Source of the DNA: an uncultured Actinomycetes bacterium
Lineage (GTDB): Bacteria > Actinomycetota > Acidimicrobiia > Acidimicrobiales > Acidimicrobilacustridaceae
Length of the DNA: 6,554 nt
Assembly (NCBI GenBank): GCA_945957335.1
Contig: CAMFLJ010000218.1
Coordinates: forward strand, 1-6,554
Direction: 5' to 3'
The position numbers and the translations under genes were made by a program. Positions 1-5,522 of this stretch are shown here, piece by piece; the stretch's first letter is position 1; each line of letters begins with the position of its first letter. A model generated the notes under the pieces. It saw only the letters and a list, made by a program, of their open reading frames with translations. It ran no database searches and was not told the origin of the DNA.

Positions 1-49
1 ATCTACACTATCCTCTTCGTCGGCAGCGTCAGATGTGTATAAGAGACAG
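1..49 (+). other. Nextera Read 1 adapter left on the contig end (not genomic)
   Basis: Bases 1-8 match the end of the Illumina P5 arm, 9-16 (TATCCTCT) look like an i5 index, 17-30 are the Read 1 primer part, and 31-49 (AGATGTGTATAAGAGACAG) are the Tn5 mosaic end used in tagmentation. This is library-construction sequence, so biological sequence starts at about base 50. Open reading frames that begin here translate to MCIRDS, an artificial N-terminus encoded by the adapter. Any protein starting that way should be trimmed. Confidence 0.98.
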
Positions 50-327
50 TCACCGAGGCCGACGCCCAGCGGGCCCGCGACCTGGCCCAGCAGGCCAACC
101 GGGCCAAGACGCTGTTCCTCTCCCAGGTCGCCCACGACCTGCGCACACCGATGAACGCGCTCGAGGGCTTCGCCGAGCTGCTCTCGGCCGACTCTCTGGC
201 GCCGGATCAGGCCGATGCCGTCCACCACGTGCGGATCGCCGCGGCCGAGGTGCGGCGGATGGTCGACCAGCTGCTCGAGCTGGCCGACGACCTCGCCGAC
301 GACGACCTGGCGCCCGAGGCCCCCTAG
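50..327 (+). CDS. Histidine-kinase-like protein, C-terminal fragment ending after the HisKA domain
   Basis: This frame is open from the adapter junction (first full codon at 52) to a TAG at 325-327 and gives 91 residues. The upstream part is cut by the contig end, so it has no start. The visible protein is a coiled linker rich in Ala, Gln and Arg, followed by a dimerisation/phosphoacceptor helix pair. The H-box reads SQVAHDLRTPMNAL, with the likely phosphorylated His at 133-135 (fragment residue 28). The second helix (about residues 55-78) resembles the return helix of HisKA domains. In ordinary sensor kinases a HATPase_c domain of about 110 residues with N, G1 and G2 boxes follows. Here the protein ends about 13 residues after the second helix, and the opposite-strand ligase gene occupies the DNA 30 bases later. 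The missing N-terminus probably held a sensor (PAS-like) or receiver domain, which is inference from the linker type. It may be a phosphotransfer protein, a degenerate kinase or a truncated gene. Confidence 0.8.
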
Positions 328-356
328 CGGAGGCCCCGGAGAGCCCGGCGGCGGGA

Positions 357-1928
357 TCAGCCCCGGGCCGGCGGGCTCCAGGGCTTGTCGCGGAACTGGT
401 CGCGCAGATCGGTCTTGAGGATCTTGCCCAGCGTGTTGTTGCGGGGCAGGGCGTCGACGACCTCGAGCTGCTCGGGGATCTTCTGGACCATGAGCTCGTG
501 GTCCTTCAGGTAGGCCACCATCTCGGCGAACTCGAGCGGCTCGGCGCCGGTGGCGGTCTCGACGCAGGCGCACACGCGCTCGCCCCGCTCGCGGTCGGGC
601 AGGCCGATGACGGCGACGTCGCCCACCTTGGGGTGCTGGTAGAGCAGGTCCTCGATCTCCTTGGCCGAGATGTTCTCGCCCTTGCGGATGATCACGTCCT
701 TGAGCCGCCCGGTGAGCACGACGTGGCCGCCCTCGTCGAGGTGGCCGAGGTCGCCGGTGCGGAACCAGCCGTCGTCGTCGAAGGCGTCGGCGTCGAGGGA
801 CGGGTCGGTGTAGCCCTTGAACACCATGGGGCCCTTCACCCGGACCTCACCGTCGGTGCCCTGCGGGGCGACCTCGCCCTCGAGGGTGACGATGCGGATC
901 GAGATGCCGGTGACGGGAGGCCCGTCGGTGTACATGAGCTGGGCCTCGGTGTCGTCGGGGCCGCCCTGGGCGATCATCGGGCACTCGGTCATGCCGTAGC
1001 CGTGGCAGACGGGGATGCCCATCTCCTCCTTGACCTCGGTGTACATCTCCGGGGGCTTGGGGGCGCCGCCGCCCGACAGGAGGCGGAGCGACGGGATGAT
1101 CGGGACACCCGGCTGCGTGCGCTGCTTGGCCAGGTACATCTGGTAGAACGCGGGGCCGCCACCGGCCATGGTGGCGCCCTTGCGGGCGAAGAGCTCGACG
1201 GCGTCGTCGAGCTTGAACGCCTCGACCAGCACGGCGCCACAGCCCCGGTAGAGCAGGGTCATGAGGTAGTCGGGCCCGGCGATGTGGGAGTACGGGAAGG
1301 CGATCGAGCCGATGTCGTCGGCGCTGAGCTTCACCGCGTCGGCCAGGCCGAGGCCGCCGGCCATCAGGGTGCCGTCGCTGTGCTGGACGCCCTTCGGGGC
1401 CGAGGTGGTGCCCGAGGTGTAGTAGATCCAGCGCACCTCGTCGCCGTCGGTGGGGGCCGGCGGCAGGGTGGCGGGATCGCCCTCGGGCAGCGAGTCGTAG
1501 GTGACGAGGACGGTGGGGTCGATGCCGTGCTCGGCCTTGATGCGGTCGGCCATGGCGACGAAGTCGAAGCCGTTCCAGTCGCCCGGCACGCAGAAGAACT
1601 CGGCGCCGACCTGGGAGACGACGAAGCCGACCTCGCGGTCGCGGTACAGCGGAAGGATCGGGTTCTGCACCGCGCCCAGGCGGGCCAGTGCCAGGGAGAG
1701 CACCACCGTCTCGATGCGGGTGGGCAGCTGCCACGTGACGCGGGTGCCGTGGCCGACGCCGAGGTCGTGGAGGCCGGCGGCCACCCGCTCGGCCCGGTCG
1801 CGCAGCTCGGCGAAGGTGACCTCGCGGTCGTCGCCGTCGTAGAGCACCACGACGTCGGGCGACGCCGCCGCTCGTGCCTCCACCAGCTCCCACATGGTGG
1901 CGGCCTGCTCGATGGTCTTGGTGCTCAC
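357..1928 (-). CDS. AMP-dependent acyl-CoA synthetase (fatty or alicyclic acid-CoA ligase)
   Basis: A complete 523-residue member of the class I adenylate-forming enzymes, the usual length for the family. It would activate a carboxylic acid with ATP to an acyl-adenylate and then transfer it to CoA in the cytosol. Core motifs are all present: the phosphate-binding loop YYTSGTTSAPKG (residues 169-180), YGMTE (311-315), the ribose-binding TGD (391-393), the hinge region GRLKDVIIRKGENIS (407-421), and the C-terminal PRNNTLGK with the presumed catalytic Lys502. The PLYRDREV...GDWNGFDF region (about 93-123) is reminiscent of cyclohexanecarboxylate-CoA ligase-like enzymes, but the substrate cannot be fixed. 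The start is GTG at 1926-1928, supported by a GGGGGAG ribosome-binding site six bases upstream; the next Met (residue 12) would remove conserved N-terminal sequence. It is transcribed divergently from the dehydrogenase at 2028 and converges on the histidine-kinase fragment, with 29 bases between the two stops. Family confidence is high, substrate confidence low. Confidence 0.95.
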   Translation of the reverse strand: MSTKTIEQAATMWELVEARAAASPDVVVLYDGDDREVTFAELRDRAERVAAGLHDLGVGHGTRVTWQLPTRIETVVLSLALARLGAVQNPILPLYRDREVGFVVSQVGAEFFCVPGDWNGFDFVAMADRIKAEHGIDPTVLVTYDSLPEGDPATLPPAPTDGDEVRWIYYTSGTTSAPKGVQHSDGTLMAGGLGLADAVKLSADDIGSIAFPYSHIAGPDYLMTLLYRGCGAVLVEAFKLDDAVELFARKGATMAGGGPAFYQMYLAKQRTQPGVPIIPSLRLLSGGGAPKPPEMYTEVKEEMGIPVCHGYGMTECPMIAQGGPDDTEAQLMYTDGPPVTGISIRIVTLEGEVAPQGTDGEVRVKGPMVFKGYTDPSLDADAFDDDGWFRTGDLGHLDEGGHVVLTGRLKDVIIRKGENISAKEIEDLLYQHPKVGDVAVIGLPDRERGERVCACVETATGAEPLEFAEMVAYLKDHELMVQKIPEQLEVVDALPRNNTLGKILKTDLRDQFRDKPWSPPARG

Positions 1929-2027
1929 GCTGCACTCCCCCTGTTCACGGACGCCTCATCATGCCGCGCACGGCGGGCGCGCACCGCACCGGAGGTGGGT
2001 GCCAGACTTCACTCCATGGGGGAAACC
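1929..2027. promoter_or_regulatory. Divergent intergenic region between ligase and alcohol dehydrogenase
   Basis: This 99-base gap separates two genes pointing away from each other, so promoters for both must lie here or within the neighbouring coding ends. Ribosome-binding sites are visible at both edges: GGGGGAG before the ligase GTG and GGGGGA (about 2018-2023) before the dehydrogenase ATG. I could not find a convincing -35/-10 pair on either strand, nor a clear palindrome. Shared regulation of the two genes is an inference from layout only. Confidence 0.5.
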
Positions 2028-3068
2028 ATGAAGGCCTACCGGATCGTCGAGTGGCAGCACGCTCCTGAGCTCACCGAGGCACCCGTGCCCGAGCCGGGGC
2101 CGGGCCAGGTGCTGGTGGAGGTGGCCGGCAACGGCCTGTGCCACTCCGACATCGGCATGGCCCAGATGCCCGGCGAGATCGGCGAGGCGGTCGGCTGGAA
2201 GGTGCCGTTCACGCTCGGCCACGAGGTCGGCGGCCGCATCGCCGCGCTGGGCTCGGGTGTCACCGGCTGGGCCGAGGGCGAGGCGGTCGCGGTCATCTCG
2301 CCCCGCTCGTGCGGGCACTGCAGCTGGTGCGTCCGGGGCCAGGACAACAACTGCGCCGACGCCTTCGCCGGCCGGGGCTACGGCATGGACGGCGGCCTGG
2401 CCCGCTACATGCTCGTGCACAGCGCCCGCGAGCTCGTGCGCCTGAACGGCCTCGACCCGGTCGTGGCCGGACCGCTCACCGACGCCGGCGCCACCAGCTA
2501 CCACGCCGTGCGCCGGGCGCTGCACCGCATCCACCCCGGCGGCACCACGGTGGTGATCGGCGCCGGCGGCCTCGGCAGCTACGCCGTGCAGTACCTCTCG
2601 ATCCTCACCGGCACCCGCGTGATCGCCGTGGACCCGGTGCCGGCCCGGCTCACCTACGCCACCGAGCTCGGCGCCGACCTCACCATGGAGGGCACCACCG
2701 CCGACACCGCTGGCGACATCCTGGCCCTCACCGGCGGTGAGGGCGCCGACGCGGTGTTCGACTTCGTCGGCATCGACGCCACCATCGCCACGTCGCTGCA
2801 GATCACGCGCCGGGGCGGCGCGTACGCCCTGGTGGGAGCGGGCATGGGGCAGATCCAGGGCACCCTGATGAACCTGCTGCCCAAGGACGGCGAGGTGTTC
2901 ACCTTCCAGGCGCCGACCATCGCCGACACCCTCGACGTGTTCGCCCTGGCCGACGCCGGCCGCATCCGCGTCGACGTCGACATCTTCCCGCTCGACGAGG
3001 TGGCCGAGGCCTACGAGGCGATGGAGGCCGGGACCCTCCGCGGCCGCGCCGTCGTCACCCCCACCTGA
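2028..3068 (+). CDS. Zinc-dependent medium-chain alcohol dehydrogenase, probably NAD-dependent
   Basis: A complete 346-residue medium-chain dehydrogenase that would oxidise an alcohol to an aldehyde or ketone, or run in reverse. The catalytic-zinc ligands appear to be Cys38 (GLCHSD), His65 (LGHE) and Asp152 (LTDAG). Four cysteines at 95, 98, 101 and 109 form the structural-zinc lobe. The Rossmann fold carries VIGAGGLG (176-183), and an acidic Asp202 at the end of the next strand favours NAD over NADP. From memory the overall pattern resembles the Rhodococcus ADH-A type of secondary alcohol dehydrogenase. The start chosen is ATG at 2028, because GGGGGA lies at proper distance and the protein then begins MKAYRIVEW, as in relatives. 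An in-frame ATG at 2016 would add only four residues and lacks a well-spaced ribosome-binding site. The gene is divergent from the acyl-CoA ligase and its end converges on a MarR gene across a hairpin-forming repeat pair. Substrate unknown. Confidence 0.95.
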   Translation: MKAYRIVEWQHAPELTEAPVPEPGPGQVLVEVAGNGLCHSDIGMAQMPGEIGEAVGWKVPFTLGHEVGGRIAALGSGVTGWAEGEAVAVISPRSCGHCSWCVRGQDNNCADAFAGRGYGMDGGLARYMLVHSARELVRLNGLDPVVAGPLTDAGATSYHAVRRALHRIHPGGTTVVIGAGGLGSYAVQYLSILTGTRVIAVDPVPARLTYATELGADLTMEGTTADTAGDILALTGGEGADAVFDFVGIDATIATSLQITRRGGAYALVGAGMGQIQGTLMNLLPKDGEVFTFQAPTIADTLDVFALADAGRIRVDVDIFPLDEVAEAYEAMEAGTLRGRAVVTPT

Positions 3069-3076
3069 GCGACCTC

Positions 3077-3140
3077 GAACCCACCGAGCTGGCTCGGATC
3101 CGGTCGTCCCGACGACGCGATCCGAGCCAGCTTCGGGTTC
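3077..3140. terminator. Long hairpin between convergent genes, candidate bidirectional terminator
   Basis: The arms AGCTGGCTCGGATC (3087-3100) and GATCCGAGCCAGCT (3119-3132) are perfectly complementary over 14 bases. They are flanked by a further GAACCC (3077-3082) / GGGTTC (3135-3140) pair. Inside the loop, GTCGTC (3103-3108) and GACGAC (3111-3116) can also pair. It begins nine bases after the dehydrogenase stop and lies downstream of the MarR stop on the other strand, the place expected for a terminator serving both. There is no T tract on either side, so it is not a textbook intrinsic terminator and could instead be a dispersed repeat element. Confidence 0.6.
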
Positions 3141-3200
3141 CGCCGCTGGAGCTGGCTCGAACGTGGTCGTCCCGGCGACGCGATCCGAGACAGCTCGGGG
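3086..3200. repeat. Two imperfect direct copies of a 52-base hairpin-forming unit, 63-base period
   Basis: Copy 1 (3086-3137) and copy 2 (3149-3200) start with the same 11 bases GAGCTGGCTCG and share the core GTCGTCCCG-R-CGACGCGATCCGAG; by hand count they agree at about 44 of 52 positions. Copy 1 is an almost perfect inverted repeat. Copy 2 keeps a weaker stem, GAGCTGGCTCG (3149-3159) against CGAGACAGCTC (3186-3196), with one mismatch. The copies sit wholly in the gap between the convergent dehydrogenase and MarR genes. Duplication with partial decay of the second stem suits a REP/BIME-like intergenic element, but this window holds only these two copies. Confidence 0.8.
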
Positions 3201-3205
3201 TGGGG

Positions 3206-3694
3206 TCAGTCGGCGTCGGTGCTGAGGTAGGGGGTCGACTGGAGGTCGTCGACCAGGCGCAGCAGCAGCCGGCCCAGCTCGGCGCGGTCGTCGTCGGACC
3301 ACTCGGCCAACGCCCGCGACAGCTGCGAGCTGCGGACGCTCTCGAAGCGCCGGGCCATCGCCCGGCCCTCCGGCGTGGCCACGACCAGCACCACGCTGCG
3401 GTGCTGGGGGCTGGGCGTGCGCTCGGCCAGGCCCGCCTCCTCGAGCAGGCGCACCTGACGGCTCACCGCGCCCGCGTCCATGCGCGCCGCCCGGGCGAGG
3501 TCGCCCATCGGCAGCGGGTCGCGGTCGCCCAGCGCCCGCAGCACGTGCATGGCCTGCTGGGGCAGGGTGACGCCCGCCGCGCCGGCCATGCCCGAGTGGA
3601 CGCGCCGGCTCGAGAGCAGGCGCCCGAGCCGGGTGAGCCCGTGGCGGACGTCGCCCAGCTGGTCCTCGAGGGAGGTCGACTGATCGAGGCTCAT
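3206..3694 (-). CDS. MarR-family transcriptional regulator
   Basis: A 162-residue protein of normal MarR length, expected to bind DNA as a dimer and often to respond to a small aromatic or acidic ligand. An N-terminal dimerisation helix (about 8-34) leads to a winged helix-turn-helix: LPMGDLARAARMDAGAVSRQ (61-80) covers the first helices and the start of the recognition helix, followed by VRLLEEAGLAERTPSPQHRS, where the basic loop (about 90-100) begins the wing, and then VVLVVATPEGRAM. The C-terminal helices (about 115-152) complete the dimer interface. The start is ATG at 3692-3694. No strong ribosome-binding site precedes it, so translation may be coupled to the amidohydrolase gene, whose stop lies 37 bases upstream on the same strand. 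The likely target is the promoter of its own operon, which has a palindrome at 4993-5004; this is inference from position. Family call is firm, ligand unknown. Confidence 0.93.
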   Translation of the reverse strand: MSLDQSTSLEDQLGDVRHGLTRLGRLLSSRRVHSGMAGAAGVTLPQQAMHVLRALGDRDPLPMGDLARAARMDAGAVSRQVRLLEEAGLAERTPSPQHRSVVLVVATPEGRAMARRFESVRSSQLSRALAEWSDDDRAELGRLLLRLVDDLQSTPYLSTDAD

Positions 3695-3731
3695 CGAGGG
3701 CCGGCCGGGCAGACGTCCACGGGCAGGGCCG

Positions 3732-4928
3732 TCAGGCCCGCTGGAAGGCGGGGCTCTGGTGGTCGGGGACCTCGGTCAGCGGCGTGGCGATCTCCTCGAC
3801 CGTGGGACCGATGCGGTCGGCGATGACCTGCAGCTTGTCGAGGTCGAAGCCGTAGACCGCGGCCGCGTTCTCCGAGAGGACCTTCTTGAGGTCGGCCTCG
3901 TCCCAACCGGCGAAGGAGTGGCGCAGCGACTCGCGGCTGAGCGGGGAGCACGCCTCGTTGTGCGGGTAGTCCGAGCCCCACATGACCTTGTCGATCCCGA
4001 TCTCGTGGAAGGTCGCGACCTCCGACGGGGGCGGGAAGCTGGCGCCGATGTAGCAGTTGCGACGGAAGTAGTCGCTCGGCTTGTGGGGCAGGGCGCCCGA
4101 CTCCGGCGAGCCGATCTCGCCGATGCGGCCGCGCACGATCGAGTTGTGGATGTCGTCCATGCGGGTGAGCGCCGGCGGGACCCACATCGAGCCCTGCTCG
4201 GTCATCACGAACTTGAGGCCGGGGAACCGGTCGAAGACGCCCGACATGATCAGGTGCCACAGGGCCCGGTTGGCCCACCAGCCCGACTCGAGCACGAACA
4301 TCGTCATCGACGACGGGTGCTTCCCGAAGTTCGGGATGCCGCTGCCACCGGCGTGGTGGGTGATCGACATGTCGGTGTCCTGGCAGGCGGCCCACAGCGG
4401 GTCGTAGACCTGGGAGAAGAGCGGGTCGATCCAGGGGGTGTCGGGCGAGACGCCGGGCAGCAGGATGCCGGAGAGGCCCTGCTCCTTGGCCCAGTAGACG
4501 TCCTTGACGGCCTCGTCGACGTCGTTGAGCGCCACCTGGGCGAGCCCGGCGCGGCGCTCGGGCGCCTCGGCCACGAAGTCGACCAGCCACCGGTTGTGGG
4601 CCCGCAGGCCGGCGAGGCGCTTCGGGAAGTCCTCGGGCGACGGGGCCGGGGCGATCACCACGCCGGTCGGGAAGAACGGCGGCACGGTGTTCGGGAAGAG
4701 CACCTCGGCGGCGACGCCCTCGGCGTCGAGGTCGGAGTTGCGGCGCTCGGTGTCCCAGTTGCGGGTGCGGCCGTCGTCCTGGAGGTCGCGGAACGGGTTC
4801 TTGTAGCCGCCGCGCCAGGCGTCGAACTCGTCACGCCAGGCCGGATCGAGGTACTCGCGGTACTGGGCGTGGTTGCCGCCGGCGTGGCCGTCGGAGGAGA
4901 TGACGATGTAGCGGTCGCTCGGCGCCAT
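3732..4928 (-). CDS. Amidohydrolase-2 family metal-dependent hydrolase or decarboxylase
   Basis: A complete 398-residue TIM-barrel protein of the amidohydrolase-2 (PF04909-like) group, which includes decarboxylases related to aminocarboxymuconate-semialdehyde decarboxylase as well as hydrolases. The first strand carries the metal motif ISSDGH (Asp13, His15), a later strand SITHHAGG (His191, His192), and the last strand KVMWGSDYPH with the catalytic Asp320. The strand reading GLKFVMTEQGSMWVPP (238-252) has Glu244 where many relatives have a His. This should be a soluble enzyme; no signal peptide or membrane segment is seen. The start is ATG at 4926-4928, with AGGAG ten bases upstream (4939-4943) and a promoter at 4982-5010. 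It is the first gene of a likely two-gene transcript with the MarR regulator. The reaction cannot be assigned: ring-cleavage-product hydrolase, decarboxylase or lactonase are all possible. Confidence 0.9.
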   Translation of the reverse strand: MAPSDRYIVISSDGHAGGNHAQYREYLDPAWRDEFDAWRGGYKNPFRDLQDDGRTRNWDTERRNSDLDAEGVAAEVLFPNTVPPFFPTGVVIAPAPSPEDFPKRLAGLRAHNRWLVDFVAEAPERRAGLAQVALNDVDEAVKDVYWAKEQGLSGILLPGVSPDTPWIDPLFSQVYDPLWAACQDTDMSITHHAGGSGIPNFGKHPSSMTMFVLESGWWANRALWHLIMSGVFDRFPGLKFVMTEQGSMWVPPALTRMDDIHNSIVRGRIGEIGSPESGALPHKPSDYFRRNCYIGASFPPPSEVATFHEIGIDKVMWGSDYPHNEACSPLSRESLRHSFAGWDEADLKKVLSENAAAVYGFDLDKLQVIADRIGPTVEEIATPLTEVPDHQSPAFQRA

Positions 4929-4981
4929 GGTGTGGTTGCTCCTGATCTCGGGTGCCCGGGCCCCCTGACCCGGCTGCGGCC

Positions 4982-5010
4982 ACGGTACGACACAGTCATG
5001 ACTGGATCAA
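4982..5010 (-). promoter_or_regulatory. Sigma-70-type promoter for the amidohydrolase-MarR genes
   Basis: Read on the minus strand, TTGATC (5005-5010) fits a -35 box and TACCGT (4982-4987) fits the loose actinobacterial -10 pattern TAnnnT, with exactly 17 bases between them. Transcription would begin near 4975, leaving an untranslated leader of about 47 bases that holds the AGGAG ribosome-binding site. No experimental support is available, and -10 boxes in such GC-rich DNA are weakly defined. Confidence 0.6.
4993..5004. promoter_or_regulatory. Perfect 12-base palindrome in the promoter spacer, candidate operator
   Basis: CAGTCATGACTG equals its own reverse complement. After two unmatched bases on each side, a further GA/TC pair extends the symmetry (GATCCAGTCATGACTGTGTC on the minus strand). 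It fills most of the 17-base spacer between the proposed -35 and -10, where a bound dimer would block RNA polymerase. The MarR protein encoded in the same operon is the natural candidate ligand. Another regulator is possible. Confidence 0.55.
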
Positions 5011-5040
5011 GGCTGGGAGTGGGGCCGAAGGTCACATCCT

Positions 5041-5064
5041 GGGGCCGGCTGCGGCCGGGACCCC
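5041..5064 (-). terminator. GC-rich hairpin downstream of the thiolase-DUF35 genes
   Basis: On the minus strand the order is GGGG, a two-base bulge, CCGGC, loop CGCA, then GCCGG and CCCC, giving nine G-C pairs. It lies 36-59 bases past the DUF35 stop and before the promoter of the next gene, a sensible terminator position. There is no T run after it, as is common in GC-rich actinobacteria, so termination rests on the stem alone. Confidence 0.5.
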
Positions 5065-5099
5065 CGGGCCCGACGAGTGCAGCGTCCGGTGTGCGCGGC

Positions 5100-5522
5100 T
5101 CAGGCCGGGCGAGGCTGGAAGTACGGCAGGGTCACGCCACCCGGATGGGCGTGGAACGTGACCTCCACCGGCATGCCGACCTGCACCGCGTCGTGCTCGC
5201 ACCCGACGAGGTCGGCCAGCATGAACCACCCCTCCTCCATCTCGACGACGAGCGGCACGTAGGGCACCTCGAACGCCGGGGTCTGGGGCCGCCACACCGC
5301 GGTCCAGCTGTAGACGGTGCCGCGGCCGGAGCTCACCTCCCACCGCAGGTCGGTGGAGGTGCAGTGGGCGCACAGGACAGCCGGGGTGTGGGTGGCGCCG
5401 CCGCACTGCCCGCAGCGCTGGAAGCGGAGCTCGCCGGCCGCGCAGCCCTCCCAGTAGGTGCGGGAGACGACACCGGGCACGGGCAGGGGGATGTCGCCCT
5501 CCTGGGGCTTCAGCACGGTCAC
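5100..5522 (-). CDS. DUF35 OB-fold/zinc-ribbon protein, partner of the thiolase-like protein
   Basis: A 140-residue protein with the two-part DUF35 layout. An N-terminal helix segment (RTYWEGCAAGELRFQRC) leads to a rubredoxin-like zinc ribbon with Cys37, Cys40, Cys51 and Cys54, followed by an OB-fold (about 60-135) starting at GRGTVYSWTAVWRP. Proteins of this family bind acyl-CoA or assist thiolase-fold enzymes; the best studied case is the DUF35 part of ChsH2, which pairs with the aldolase Ltp2 in steroid side-chain breakdown. The start is GTG at 5520-5522, overlapping the thiolase TGA in a GTGA junction. AAGGAG (5528-5533) lies five bases upstream, which decides against the in-frame GTG two codons later. 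The four-base overlap implies translational coupling and a stable complex of the two products. No MaoC-like hydratase domain is fused here, unlike ChsH2. Substrate unknown. Confidence 0.92.
   Translation of the reverse strand: MTVLKPQEGDIPLPVPGVVSRTYWEGCAAGELRFQRCGQCGGATHTPAVLCAHCTSTDLRWEVSSGRGTVYSWTAVWRPQTPAFEVPYVPLVVEMEEGWFMLADLVGCEHDAVQVGMPVEVTFHAHPGGVTLPYFQPRPA

Noticed and set aside
2016..2018. Upstream ATG as the dehydrogenase start
   Set aside because: It adds four residues not expected in relatives; the nearest GGAGG is about 20 bases away, whereas the ATG at 2028 has GGGGGA at proper spacing.
33..3068. A 1011-residue open frame on the plus strand starting with MCIRDS
   Set aside because: It begins in adapter and reads antisense through the whole ligase gene before joining the true dehydrogenase frame. 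Only 2028-3068 of it is a gene; the rest is an open shadow caused by high GC.
3086..3200. CRISPR-like repeats
   Set aside because: Only two imperfect copies with an 11-base gap, internal hairpins and no cas genes.
1959..3302. A 447-residue minus-strand frame whose start region repeats SDRVAGTTTFEPA and SDRVVGTTGSEPA
   Set aside because: The repeated peptide is only the translation of the 63-base-period intergenic repeat (63 is divisible by three), and the rest is antisense to the dehydrogenase.
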